From contig NZ_OY764866.1 in NCBI RefSeq assembly GCF_963668515.1, positions 496,001-560,000 of the forward strand: DNA of 64,000 nt, given 5' to 3'. Below the pieces are notes generated by a model. It did no database searches, was not told the DNA's origin, and saw only the letters and a program-made list of their open reading frames with translations. This DNA is from an uncultured Ilyobacter sp. GTDB lineage: Bacteria > Fusobacteriota > Fusobacteriia > Fusobacteriales > Fusobacteriaceae. Both the position numbers and the translations under genes were made by a program. Shown piece after piece: positions 35,878-45,900 of this stretch (position 1 is its first letter; the number at the start of each line of letters is the position of its first letter).

Positions 35878-37404
35878 ATGGCAGCTAAGGAGAAGGAGAA
35901 CTTCAAAGAGATACTATGGAAGTCATGTGACAAACTGAGAAACAATATGGACCCGGCAGAGTATAAGTATGTAGTGCTAGGTCTGGTTTTCTTGAAATAT
36001 ATAAGTGATAAATTTGAACTGAAATATCAGGAGCTAAAAAAAGAGGGAGACGGTTTCGAAGAGGACAGAGACGAATATACAGCAGAGAATATCTTCTGGG
36101 TGCCAAAAACCGCAAGATGGGCTGAGATAGTAGCCAAGGCAAAGACTCCTGAGATAGGTCAGGTAATAGACGAGGCTATGTTTGAAATTGAGAAAGAGAA
36201 CGAGCAACTTAAAAACGTACTGTACAAGGTGTTTTCCAACCCTAACCTGGATAAGGGAAAGCTTGGAGAACTCATTGACATGATAGGAAGCATCAATCTT
36301 CACAGTAAGGACCATAAGAACGAAGATGTACTGGGACAGGTATATGAATTTTTCCTTGGAAAATTCGCCAACTCAGAGGGAAAGAACGGAGGACAGTTTT
36401 ATACTCCTGAAAGCATAGTAAAAACAATAGTCGGATGCCTTGAGCCCACAAAGGGAAGGGTATACGACCCAGCCTGCGGATCTGGTGGAATGTTTGTACA
36501 GTCGGAAAAGTTTGTAGAGGCACACTCAGGGAAACTGGGAGACATATCTATATTCGGTCAGGAGAGCAACGGTACTACTTGGAAACTCTGTAAGATGAAC
36601 CTTGCAATTAGGGGTATAGAGGTGGATCTCGGAAAAGAGCCTGCGGATACATTTACCAACAATCAGCACGCTACAAAGAAGATGGACTACATCATGGCAA
36701 ACCCACCTTTCAACGTAAAAGACTACTGGCATCAAAGCCTCGAAAGTGATATGAGATGGAAGTACGGAACTCCACCAGAGGGAAATGCAAACTATGCCTG
36801 GATTCAGCATATGGTACATCAGCTAAAGCCCACAGGAACAGCTGGAATAGTTCTTGCCAACGGGTCACTGTCATCTAACACTTCGAATGAGGGAGTAATC
36901 AGAAAGGCAATGCTGGAAGATGACATAGTGGACTGTATCATCGCTCTGCCGGATAAACTTTTTCTGACTACGGGAATACCTGCGTGTATATGGATATTGA
37001 ACAGAAACAAGGCAAATCCAAAACACAGAGAGAGAACGGGAGAGACTCTTTTCATAGATGCAAGAAACCTCGGAACAATGAAAGACAGAAAGCTGAGAGA
37101 ACTTGACGAGAGTACAGATATAAAGAAAATATCAGAGACTTATCATGCTTGGAGAAACAAAGAAGGGCAATACGAGGATGAAAAGGGATTCTGCAAGTCT
37201 GCCACACTTGATGAGATAAAAGGACATGATTATATCCTTACTCCTGGAAGGTATGTAGGTATAGAGGATGCAGAGGACGACGGCATCCCATTCGAGGAAA
37301 AGATGGAAGGCCTCACAGAAAAGCTTTCCCAGCAGTTCAAAAGGTCAAGGGAGCTGGAAGAGGAGATCAGAAAGAACCTGGCTTCAATAGGGTTTGAGGT
37401 GTAG
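35878..37404 (+). CDS. hsdM: Type I restriction-modification methyltransferase subunit HsdM
   Basis: 508 aa, full length. N6-adenine methyltransferase of a type I RM complex. The N-terminal helical domain (LRNNMDPAEYKYVVLGLVFL) is followed by GGQFYTPESI (171-180), SAM motif I VYDPACGSGGMF (195-206) and catalytic motif IV NPPF (275-278). The C-terminal helices (EEKMEGLTEKLSQQFKRSRELEEEI) contact HsdS. The stop overlaps the next gene's start as TAGTG, a coupling repeated at the two following junctions. Confidence 0.97.
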   Translation: MAAKEKENFKEILWKSCDKLRNNMDPAEYKYVVLGLVFLKYISDKFELKYQELKKEGDGFEEDRDEYTAENIFWVPKTARWAEIVAKAKTPEIGQVIDEAMFEIEKENEQLKNVLYKVFSNPNLDKGKLGELIDMIGSINLHSKDHKNEDVLGQVYEFFLGKFANSEGKNGGQFYTPESIVKTIVGCLEPTKGRVYDPACGSGGMFVQSEKFVEAHSGKLGDISIFGQESNGTTWKLCKMNLAIRGIEVDLGKEPADTFTNNQHATKKMDYIMANPPFNVKDYWHQSLESDMRWKYGTPPEGNANYAWIQHMVHQLKPTGTAGIVLANGSLSSNTSNEGVIRKAMLEDDIVDCIIALPDKLFLTTGIPACIWILNRNKANPKHRERTGETLFIDARNLGTMKDRKLRELDESTDIKKISETYHAWRNKEGQYEDEKGFCKSATLDEIKGHDYILTPGRYVGIEDAEDDGIPFEEKMEGLTEKLSQQFKRSRELEEEIRKNLASIGFEV

Positions 37405-38459
37405 TGATGGGAAATATGGTTAATGATACCAATACAGAGGTAAAAAATAATTTTGAATATTATAGTGCTATAAAGGAGATAATAGAAAAGGGAAAAAGCC
37501 AAGCAGTGGTTCATGTTAACTCCATTTTGACACACACTTATTGGGGAATAGGAAAACTGATACAGGAAAGCATTCTCAAAGGAGAAAAGGGTAAGTATGG
37601 AGATTCTACTGTTAAAGATCTAGGTGAGAGATTAAGCATAGAATACGGAAGTGGATTTGGCTACAGGAACCTTCTCAGAATGATAAAATTTTACAGTTGT
37701 TTTCCAGAAAAAGAGAATATGACGACACTGTCGGCACTATTCAGCTGGTCGCATTTTGTGGAGTTTATAAAGATAGATGATCCTTTAAAGAGGGATTTTT
37801 ACATAGGTATGTGCAAAAACGACGGATGGTCGGTGAGGACTCTCAGAGAGAGAATAAACTCGATGATGTTTGAGAGGACGGCCATATCGAAAAATCCAGA
37901 TGAAGTCATAAGACGGGATATAGAGAGTTTACACAGAGACAGAAAGATGAGCACCTCTATGTTTCTAAGAGACCCATACCTGCTGGACTTTCTGGAACTT
38001 AACCACGATTTCAGCGAAAGAGATCTCGAAGAGGCTATTCTTGTAGAACTCGAAAGGTTTATTTTAGAATTCGGAAGCGACTTTGCATTTATGGGAAGGC
38101 AGAAGAGGATTCAGGTAGGGGGCAACGATTACTATATAGATCTGCTGTTTTATCACAGGAAACTGCGGAGACTTGTCCTTATAGAGCTGAAGCTGGGTGA
38201 GTTTAAGCCTGAGTATAAGGGGCAGGTGGAGCTTTACCTCAAGTGGCTTGCTAAAAATGAAAAGCAGGATTTCGAGGAAGATCCCATTGCAATCATACTC
38301 TGTGCCAGCAAGGACAACGAGGTAGTGGAGCTGATGGACCTGGACAAGGAAAACATACATATATCAGAGTACTGGCTGAAGCTTCCGCCGATAGAGGTAC
38401 TGAAAGAGAAGCTGCATAAGGCGATTGAGCTTGGAAAAGCAAGGGTAGAGGTGGAATAG
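37404..38459 (+). CDS. YhcG/DUF1016-family PD-(D/E)XK nuclease, first of a tandem pair
   Basis: 351 aa from GTG 37404 (or ATG 37407), overlapping hsdM. N-terminal DUF1016_N helical domain (IIEKGKSQAVVHVNSILTHTYWGIGKLI..., about 23-55) and a C-terminal nuclease domain (about 190-345): FILEFGSDFAFMGRQKRIQV, then YYIDLLFYHRKLRRLVLIELK, in which D(IDLLF) and E-x-K(IELK) make the PD-(D/E)XK site. YhcG proteins often travel with type I RM genes, with no settled role. It shares its layout, and clear similarity in the nuclease half, with the next gene. Confidence 0.9.
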   Translation: MMGNMVNDTNTEVKNNFEYYSAIKEIIEKGKSQAVVHVNSILTHTYWGIGKLIQESILKGEKGKYGDSTVKDLGERLSIEYGSGFGYRNLLRMIKFYSCFPEKENMTTLSALFSWSHFVEFIKIDDPLKRDFYIGMCKNDGWSVRTLRERINSMMFERTAISKNPDEVIRRDIESLHRDRKMSTSMFLRDPYLLDFLELNHDFSERDLEEAILVELERFILEFGSDFAFMGRQKRIQVGGNDYYIDLLFYHRKLRRLVLIELKLGEFKPEYKGQVELYLKWLAKNEKQDFEEDPIAIILCASKDNEVVELMDLDKENIHISEYWLKLPPIEVLKEKLHKAIELGKARVEVE

Positions 38460-39502
38460 TGATAGACATAACTGATTATCATATTTTTATAAAAGAGATA
38501 AAAGAAAAGGTATATAGATCTCAGATAAAAGCAAGCATCTCAGTAAATAGAGAATTGCTTAACCTTTACTGGGAGATAGCTAAAGGAATCGTAGAGAAAC
38601 AACGAAATTCAAACTGGGGAGATAAAGTTGTAGAAAGATTAAGTGAAAAGCTTAAGATGGAGTTTCCTCATATGAAGGGATTTTCCAAGAGAAATATTGA
38701 ATTAATGAGAAAATGGTACATTTACTGGAATGAAGACTTTACGAAACAAGATGTTTCGCAATTATCTTTAGAGAATATTTTTCAAATTCCATGGGGACAT
38801 AATATTAAAATTATTCAAAAATCCAGATCAAAAGAGGAAGCAATATTTTATGTAAATAACACCATTGAGAATAACTGGTCAAGAAATGTGCTTGTTCACC
38901 AGATTGAATCGGGTCTATACGGCAGGGAGGGAAAGGCTGTAAGCAACTTTAAGGATAAACTGCCGGATACCCACTCTGATCTTGCTATTCAGACATTGAA
39001 AGATCCGTATTTATTTGACTTTCTCACACTTACAGAAAGATACAACGAAAGAGAGCTGGAAGATGCCCTGGTGGACAATATAACCAAGTTCCTTTTGGAG
39101 CTGGGATCCGGATTCTCCTATATAGGAAGACAGTACAAACTAGAGGTGGGCAGTGAGGAGTTTTATATCGATCTCTTGTTTTATCACGTGAGGCTGCACT
39201 CCTATGTGGTGATAGAGCTGAAAACAGGTGACTTTAAACCTGAGTATGCTGGAAAGCTCAATTTCTACGTGTCTGTGGTAGATGACAAGCTGGCCAATAA
39301 AGAAGTAGACAGACCTACAATAGGGATACTTATCTGCAAATCTAAAAACGATATGGTGGTGGAGTATTCTCTCAAGGGAATAGAAAAACCCATAGGGGTA
39401 AGTGAGTATGAACTGACTCAGGTATTGCCAAAGGAACTGAAATCTGCTCTTCCAAGTGTAGAGGAACTAGAAGCAGAACTAGAAAACTTGGAGGTGGAAT
39501 AG
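38459..39502 (+). CDS. YhcG/DUF1016-family PD-(D/E)XK nuclease, second of a tandem pair
   Basis: 347 aa, GTG start at 38459 inside TAGTG of the previous gene. Same domain order: N-terminal helices (YRSQIKASISVNRELLNLYW, ...) and C-terminal nuclease with FLLELGSGFSYIGRQYKLEV, FYIDLLFYHVRLHSYVVIELK and GDFKPEYAGKL. The nuclease residues are kept. The N-terminal half is clearly different from its neighbour (PWGHNIKIIQKSRSKEEAIFY here, SWSHFVEFIKIDDPLKRDFYI there), so the pair is an old duplication or two separate acquisitions, not a recent copy. It ends in TAGTG overlapping hsdS. Confidence 0.9.
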   Translation: MIDITDYHIFIKEIKEKVYRSQIKASISVNRELLNLYWEIAKGIVEKQRNSNWGDKVVERLSEKLKMEFPHMKGFSKRNIELMRKWYIYWNEDFTKQDVSQLSLENIFQIPWGHNIKIIQKSRSKEEAIFYVNNTIENNWSRNVLVHQIESGLYGREGKAVSNFKDKLPDTHSDLAIQTLKDPYLFDFLTLTERYNERELEDALVDNITKFLLELGSGFSYIGRQYKLEVGSEEFYIDLLFYHVRLHSYVVIELKTGDFKPEYAGKLNFYVSVVDDKLANKEVDRPTIGILICKSKNDMVVEYSLKGIEKPIGVSEYELTQVLPKELKSALPSVEELEAELENLEVE

Positions 39503-40773
39503 TGGGGAAGATAGTTAATAGTGAACAGTTAACAAAGAATAGAGAGTGGAAGGAAGTTAAACTACAAGATGTTGTTACTAAATTAGGTGATGGATTACAT
39601 GGTACACCCAAATATTCTGACGATGGAGAATATTATTTTATAAATGGAAATAATTTATTTGAAGGTAAAATTATTTTTACAGATAAAACTAAAAGAGTAG
39701 ATTTTGAAGAGTATTCAAAGTATAAAAAGGAATTGTCGAATCGTACAATTATGGTTTCTATCAATGGGACTTTAGGAAATATAGCTTTTTATAATGGAGA
39801 AAAAGTTATATTAGGAAAAAGTGCTTGTTACTTCAATGTTAAAGAGTGTGTTGATAAGAATTATATTCGTTATACCCTTTCTGGCAATAATTTTAAAAAT
39901 TATATTGAAAATTACTCATCAGGTACTACTATTAAAAACTTGTCTTTAAAAGCAATGAGAGAGTATCCTGTTAATTTACCACCTATACACGAGCAGCAAA
40001 AGATAGCCTCTATACTTAAGTCCCTAGACGACAAGATAGAGCTCAACAACCAGATGAATCAGACTTTAGAGGAGATGGCACAGTCCATTTTCAAAGAGTG
40101 GTTTGTGGAGTTTAACTTCCCCAATGAGGAGGGAGTGCCCTACAAGGACAACGGGGGCGAGATGGTGAAGAGTGAGCTAGGGGAGATACCGAAGGGCTGG
40201 CGAGTCGGGAGTATAGACGAGATTATAGAGATAAATCCTAGAGTTACTTTGAAAAAAGGTGATACAGCTAAATATGTAGACATGAAAGCTTTATCCGAAA
40301 ACCAAAGTATTATCTCTGGGGTAATTGAAAGAGAATTCAAGGGAAGTGGGACTAAATTTAGCAATGAGGATACCCTTATGGCAAGAATTACTCCATGTCT
40401 AGAAAACGGAAAAACTGGATTTGTAAATTTTTTACAAGAAGATGAAGCGGCTTGGGGATCAACTGAATTTAATGTGTTAAGATCTAAAAATAGAATTGCA
40501 AAAGCCTTTACATATTTTCTAGCAAGGGACAAAAATTTCAGAGATTATGCTATAGCAAATATGAATGGAAGTTCTGGAAGACAGAGAATAAGTGGTAAAA
40601 TACTTGAACTTTACGAAATACCTATCCCTAGTGAAGATATTTTAGATAAGTTTGGAGATATAGCAACTTCGTTTATGAAACAAATACAAAAAAATGGTGA
40701 AGAAATAGAAACTTTGATAAAAACAAGAGATGCTCTGCTACCTAAACTCATGAGCGGAGAGGTTAGAGTGTAG
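39502..40773 (+). CDS. hsdS: Type I restriction-modification specificity subunit HsdS
   Basis: 423 aa, GTG start within TAGTG. Two target-recognition domains (about 15-165 and 235-390) are each followed by a conserved helical spacer. The central one reads PPIHEQQKIASILKSLDDKI (about 156-175) and continues ELNNQMNQTLEEMAQSIFKEW; the C-terminal one is IEKTRD-like (EEIETLIKTRDALLPKLMSG). HsdS sets the bipartite DNA target for both HsdM and HsdR. The first TRD is AT-richer in codon use than hsdM, normal for swapped recognition domains. DUF3800 begins 2 bp after its stop. Confidence 0.96.
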   Translation: MGKIVNSEQLTKNREWKEVKLQDVVTKLGDGLHGTPKYSDDGEYYFINGNNLFEGKIIFTDKTKRVDFEEYSKYKKELSNRTIMVSINGTLGNIAFYNGEKVILGKSACYFNVKECVDKNYIRYTLSGNNFKNYIENYSSGTTIKNLSLKAMREYPVNLPPIHEQQKIASILKSLDDKIELNNQMNQTLEEMAQSIFKEWFVEFNFPNEEGVPYKDNGGEMVKSELGEIPKGWRVGSIDEIIEINPRVTLKKGDTAKYVDMKALSENQSIISGVIEREFKGSGTKFSNEDTLMARITPCLENGKTGFVNFLQEDEAAWGSTEFNVLRSKNRIAKAFTYFLARDKNFRDYAIANMNGSSGRQRISGKILELYEIPIPSEDILDKFGDIATSFMKQIQKNGEEIETLIKTRDALLPKLMSGEVRV

Positions 40774-40774
40774 T

Positions 40775-41623
40775 ATGAATAAACTAAATGTTTTCATAGA
40801 TGAATCAGGTGCTAAAGGATATTCGGATAATAAAGAGCATTATGAAGGTGAATTTGGAATAGTAGCAGGAATTTTTATAGAAGAAATGCATTTAAAAAAA
40901 ATTAAAGAAGAAACAGAAAAGATCTATCACAGATACTTAGGGAAATCTGATGAAAAACTTCATATAACAGATCTAGCTCCAGAATTGCAAAAAAGCCTAA
41001 GAAGTGATGTTTTTCATCTGATAAGAAATAATAACATTTACTGGAGCTATCAAGCTATATATGTTAATGGATTTTATAATGATAAGTATAAGGAACAAAA
41101 AATTAAAAGTTTGTTTAAACATAATAATTCTTTACACGTAGAGTTATTATTCGGTATATATATACAGTCTCGTAAATTTTCTGATTCATTAGGGATAAAA
41201 AAATGTGATATTGTGAGTGATCAAATTGACACTCACTTAATTGATCTTCTAAATAAAAAAGTAAAAGGGTATTTATCTTTAGGTGATGAAAAGCCAATAA
41301 CCTTCAAAAAGTATGATAGGGATGATAAAACTTTAAGAGAAGTAGGATTTAAAGTATCAGTAAACACTTCGGAAGATGAAAAAAATTTTTTGAATAGTTT
41401 TGAATATGATTTTAGAGTTCAAAACAATGAATGTACATTAATAGCAGATGTCTTATCAAACAGTCTATTTTATCATTTGAAGAATAAAATAAAAGATAAG
41501 ATAGGAATCGATTTAATGAAAATAGAACACTTTAAAGATCATGAATTATTTGATAGTTTATTTTTAGATTCAGAAAAAAATTTCACAGACAAATGCTATC
41601 CGTATAAAAATAACTTGATTTGA
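40775..41623 (+). CDS. DUF3800-family protein inside the hsd operon
   Basis: 282 aa. The start MNKLNVFIDESGAKGYSDN carries the FIDESG motif that defines DUF3800, an RNase H-like fold family of unknown function often found in defence islands and near RM genes. Further acidic residues that could complete a metal site are D in CDIVSDQIDTHL (about 150) and D in NECTLIADVLSN (about 228). It starts 2 bp after hsdS. Codon use is AT-richer than hsdM/hsdR. The link to restriction is by position only. Confidence 0.85.
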   Translation: MNKLNVFIDESGAKGYSDNKEHYEGEFGIVAGIFIEEMHLKKIKEETEKIYHRYLGKSDEKLHITDLAPELQKSLRSDVFHLIRNNNIYWSYQAIYVNGFYNDKYKEQKIKSLFKHNNSLHVELLFGIYIQSRKFSDSLGIKKCDIVSDQIDTHLIDLLNKKVKGYLSLGDEKPITFKKYDRDDKTLREVGFKVSVNTSEDEKNFLNSFEYDFRVQNNECTLIADVLSNSLFYHLKNKIKDKIGIDLMKIEHFKDHELFDSLFLDSEKNFTDKCYPYKNNLI

Positions 41624-41638
41624 TACTGAGGTATCAGT

Positions 41639-41691
41639 ATGAACTTTACAGATGAACAACTGGAATTAGCATATATAGAACTCTTGGAAAA
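41639..41691 (+). repeat. Duplicate of the first 53 bp of hsdR
   Basis: 41639-41691 matches 42971-43023 (the hsdR start) with three silent or near-silent differences; the last 35 positions (CAACTGGAATTAGC...TTGGAAAA) are identical. The copies are in direct orientation and 1332 bp apart, bracketing the zinc-ribbon and 302-aa genes. Confidence 0.93.
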
Positions 41692-41980
41692 AATATATCG
41701 AACAGGTTCCGTTTTAGGGGGTGGAAGAATGAAAGATGACCTTTTGTCAGAAGAAAATATAGCATCAGAAAAGATAAGGGTTGAGTCCAAACCTGAAAAA
41801 TGCCCTGTATGCGGCTTTTCACCTGTGGCGACTATCTTATATGGTGACATTGGATATAGTCCGCAGTTGTCAGAGCAGATGGAAAAAAGAGAGGTAGTTC
41901 TGGGAGGGTGCTCTATCTACCCTGACAAACCCAGGTGGCAGTGTAGCAAGTGCGGAACAAAGTTTTATAGAGTTAGATAA
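41639..41980 (+). CDS. Small zinc-ribbon protein with a duplicated hsdR 5' end as its N terminus
   Basis: 113 aa from ATG 41639 (TGAGGTATCAGT upstream). Residues 1-17 (MNFTDEQLELAYIELLE) nearly copy the N terminus of HsdR (42971). After a joint (KIYRTGSVLGGGR) a second possible start, ATG 41729 behind GGGGGTGGAAGA, opens the native part MKDDLLSEEN.... This has two CxxCG knuckles, CPVCG (59-63) and CSKCG (104-108), plus VLGGCSIYPDKPRWQC, a zinc-ribbon type seen in small proteins of unknown role. I think the gene really begins at 41729 and the upstream part is a scar of insertion. Confidence 0.75.
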   Translation: MNFTDEQLELAYIELLEKIYRTGSVLGGGRMKDDLLSEENIASEKIRVESKPEKCPVCGFSPVATILYGDIGYSPQLSEQMEKREVVLGGCSIYPDKPRWQCSKCGTKFYRVR

Positions 41981-42027
41981 AGAGGGAAAAGAGCTTTCAA
42001 AATGTTGGGAATAAGGAGGAGAATCTT

Positions 42028-42936
42028 TTGGTATTTAATGATAAAAAAGACATTGACTATGATGTGGTTCCTGTAAAGGAGTATGATGGTATGGGAGCCA
42101 ATATTATAAAGATGATGCTAAACAGCATCTTTGAACCTGGTAGCATGGTTAGGCTCCATGAGAATATACCAGAGAATATCAGAAATCAAATTCCTATCTT
42201 TAAGTCAATAAAGGACTATCTGAGAATTCTAGAAAGGGAAGGGGAGATCACCCTGACCAAGATAGGAAACCTTCCTCCCAAGTATGTGAAGGAGATATAT
42301 GAAAACAATGAGATAAAGGAATACCTTATAGAGGAAGAAGGCTATACGCTGAGAACTGAGCTGGATAGCAGGGGAGTGGAACTTACAAGAATTTTGGCTG
42401 GATTATGCAAGTATACTAAAATCAGAAAAAATAAGCTTTCTCTTACAAAAGCAGGGAAGGATATCTTAAAGGATGAGGCAGAAATGTTCAAAAAGGTTAT
42501 ACAAGTATTTACTATGGGTTATAACTGGGGATACCTAGACGGACATGAACACAATGTAAGGCTGTCAGAGATAGTCTCATACAATTATTATTTAATAGGA
42601 AAATATGGGGAAACCCGAGAAGAATATGCTTTTTATCTGGATAAGCTGCTGGAGGCTTTTCCCATGGCATTAGAAATAGTAGTTGGGGAAAGTGAGTATG
42701 AGACTAAAAAAAAATTTGGAAGAATAAACTTTTTAAGAACCTTTCAAAGATACATGGAATATATGGGCTTGGTCACATGTAATGAAAAATGGGGTAATGA
42801 AAAATTAAAGAAGACGGAGTTATTTGACAAGGTGATAGACCTCAGTGCTATAGATAGCATGAAAAGATATAACAAGAGGGAAGTAAGGAAAAATCATCTA
42901 GAAGATGTGGTGGCTAAACTGAACTATAAAAAATGA
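42028..42936 (+). CDS. Hypothetical protein, 302 aa, within the hsd operon
   Basis: Not recognised. TTG 42028 follows AATAAGGAGGAGAATCTT. It is soluble, charged and mostly helical. A winged-helix-like stretch (SIKDYLRILEREGEITLTKIGNLPPKYV, about 53-80) and a second one near ILAGLCKYTKIRKNKLSLTKAG (about 127-148) suggest nucleic-acid binding. It lies between the zinc-ribbon gene and hsdR and ends 34 bp before hsdR. Together with its two upstream neighbours it seems to be cargo in the RM operon. Confidence 0.6.
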   Translation: MVFNDKKDIDYDVVPVKEYDGMGANIIKMMLNSIFEPGSMVRLHENIPENIRNQIPIFKSIKDYLRILEREGEITLTKIGNLPPKYVKEIYENNEIKEYLIEEEGYTLRTELDSRGVELTRILAGLCKYTKIRKNKLSLTKAGKDILKDEAEMFKKVIQVFTMGYNWGYLDGHEHNVRLSEIVSYNYYLIGKYGETREEYAFYLDKLLEAFPMALEIVVGESEYETKKKFGRINFLRTFQRYMEYMGLVTCNEKWGNEKLKKTELFDKVIDLSAIDSMKRYNKREVRKNHLEDVVAKLNYKK

Positions 42937-42970
42937 TATATTCATATATGTGACAAAAAGGAGAAATGCT

Positions 42971-45900
42971 ATGAACTTCACAGAAGAGCAACTGGAATTA
43001 GCATATATAGAACTCTTGGAAAACTTGGGATATGAACACAGGCACGGCGGAGGGATAGAAACAGAGGAAAGAGGCAGCTATCAGGAGGTGCTTCTCCTCG
43101 ATAATCTTAGAGAAGCAGTCTACCGCATCAACAAAGATATGCCTGTAAGTGCAAAGGACGAAGCCATAAAGAAGGTTAGGTTCCTGTCACATCCTACACA
43201 GATAGGAGCCAACGAAGAGTTCCATAAGATGATAACAGACGGTATAGACGTACCTTACAAGGATGACTCAGGCAATGAGAGATACGGGAAGATCTACCTC
43301 TTTGACTTTGAAAATCACAATAATAATACCTATCATGCAGTAAACCAATTTACCATAATTGAGAAAACAAACAGAAGACCAGACCTCATACTCTTTGTAA
43401 ACGGTATTCCTCTGGTGGTTATAGAGCTGAAGTCCATGATAAACGAAGACGTGGGGATAGAGGAGGCTTACAACCAGATACAGAGATACAAGGAGGAGAT
43501 CCCGTCACTTTTTAAATACAACTCTTTCATAGTCTTAAGTGACGGGATAAATGCCAAAGCAGGGACTATTTCCTCTAACTTTGAGAGGTTCATGAGTTTC
43601 AGAAGTGTGGACGGAGAGACTATACAGCCGACAGATCAGATGATGATGGAGACACTTACTTATGGAATGCTCACAAGGGAAAGACTTCTAGAGCTGACAA
43701 GGGACTATATTCTCTTCATGAAGACCAAAACCGAATCGGTAAAGATACTAGCTCAGTACCATCAGTTTTTCGCTGTAAAAAAAGCTTTGGAAAACACAAA
43801 ACAAGCCAAGGCATCTAAAGGGAAGATCGGTGTGATATGGCATACTCAGGGTTCTGGTAAATCCCTCACTATGACCTACTACACGGGGCAGCTTATGAAG
43901 AAATTCAATAATCCTACTATCGTTGTGGTAACAGACAGGAATGATCTGGATAACCAGCTATATGGAACTTTTTCCAAGTGCAGCGATTATCTCGTGGAAA
44001 AGCCTAAACAGGCAGATGATAAAGACGAACTTAGAAAATACCTCGATGTAAAAAGCGGTGGAATAATATTCACAACTATACAGAAGTTTGCTCCCAAGAA
44101 AGGTGAAGAACGTATAGAAATAATCTCAGACAGAGATGACATAATAGTAATAGCAGACGAGGCCCACAGGAGCCAGTACGGACTTGAGATCAACCAGGAT
44201 GAAGATGGAAACATGAAATACGGTTATGCGAAACATCTGAGAGATGCTCTTCCTAACTCCAACTTTATAGGGTTCACAGGAACGCCTATAGACTTTGAGG
44301 ACAAATCCACAACAGCAGTATTCGGAAATTACATAGACACCTACGATATGACAAGAGCTGTAGAAGACGGAGCCACTGTAAGAATCTACTATGAAAATAG
44401 ATTTGTAAAACTAGGTCTGTCTGAAATGAATCTTGATGAGGCCGATGATGAGTTTGAAGAGATTATGGAAAATGTGGAGGAATACAAGTCTGAGAGAAAA
44501 AAAAGAGAGATAACTAATATGGAAGCGGTCATCGGAAGTCCTTCCAGAATAAGAGATATAGCAAAAGATATCGTGTCTCATTGGGAAAACAGGAGAAGTG
44601 CAGCTTTTGGAAAGAGTATGATTGTTTGTATGTCCAGAAGAATCTGTGTAGAGCTCTACAAAGCGATAACAGAGCTGAAACCTGATTGGCACCACGATGA
44701 TAAAGCAAAGGGTAAAATCAAGGTTATTATGACTAATAACGCCTCTGATTCCATGGAATGGAAGCAACACTTCACTACAAAGCAAGACAGAGAAGAACTT
44801 GCAAATAGGATGAAAGATGAAGATGATGAGCTTGAAATATCAATAGTAAGAGATATGTGGCTTACAGGCTTTGACGTGCCTTGTATGCACACTATGTATA
44901 TAGACAAATCTATGGCTGGACATAACTTAATGCAGGCTATTGCTAGAGTAAATAGAGTATTTAAAGATAAAGATAGTGGCTTGGTAGTAGATTATATCGG
45001 TATAGCTGAAAACCTAAAAAGAGCCTTAAAACAGTATTCTACTTCTGATAGAAAGACAACTGGAATAGACTTGGACAGAGCTATTCAGATAATGTTGGAA
45101 TACTATGAAATGGTGAAGGACCTCTTACACGGCTACGACTACAGCGGTTATAAAAGTAAGAATCCAATGACAAGAGCAAAGTCAATCATGGGTGGAATGA
45201 ACTATATTATGGAAAAAGATATAGACAAAGAGGGCAGCAAGAAAGAATTCCTGAAACAGGTGATTTCCCTTGCTAAGGCCCACGCTCTATGTGTATCTAC
45301 CGAAGAGGGACAGAGATTAAATGAAGAGGTTTCATATTTCAAAGCTTTAAAGGCAAGTATAAACAAGCTTGAAAAATCCGACACTGACAAGAAACCTCTT
45401 TCTGACGAAGAGATAAACAAAAGAATAGCCAAGCTTCTTGGAAACACAATAATTTCAGAAGAGGTAATTGACGTATATAAAGAGCTGGGACTTGAAGCTC
45501 CGAATATGTCTCTACTGTCTGATGAATTTTTGGAAGAGATAAGATCAATGGAATATAAGAACCTGGCCGTAGAGATGCTTAGAAAGCTGATAGACGGTAA
45601 TATAAGGGTGAGTTCTAAGAGAAACCTTGTAATGTCAGAGAAATTCTCGGAAAAGCTAAAGAAATCAATCCAGGCATATAAAAACAAGGCTATAACAAGT
45701 ATGGAAGTTCTTGATGAATTGGTTAAAATGGCAAAAGAGTTTCAGGAGATGCATAATAAAAACAATGATCTCGGACTGACTGATGATGAAATAGCCTTCT
45801 ATCATGCACTGGCTACTGAGGATATCCTTGCTGAAATGGAAAACTGCGATACACTTAAAGCTATAGCGATAGAACTTACACGATCTATAAAGGCCAATCT

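Noticed and set aside
41639..41980. A second, truncated hsdR gene
   Set aside because: Only the first 53 bp match hsdR; the rest is an unrelated zinc-ribbon protein.
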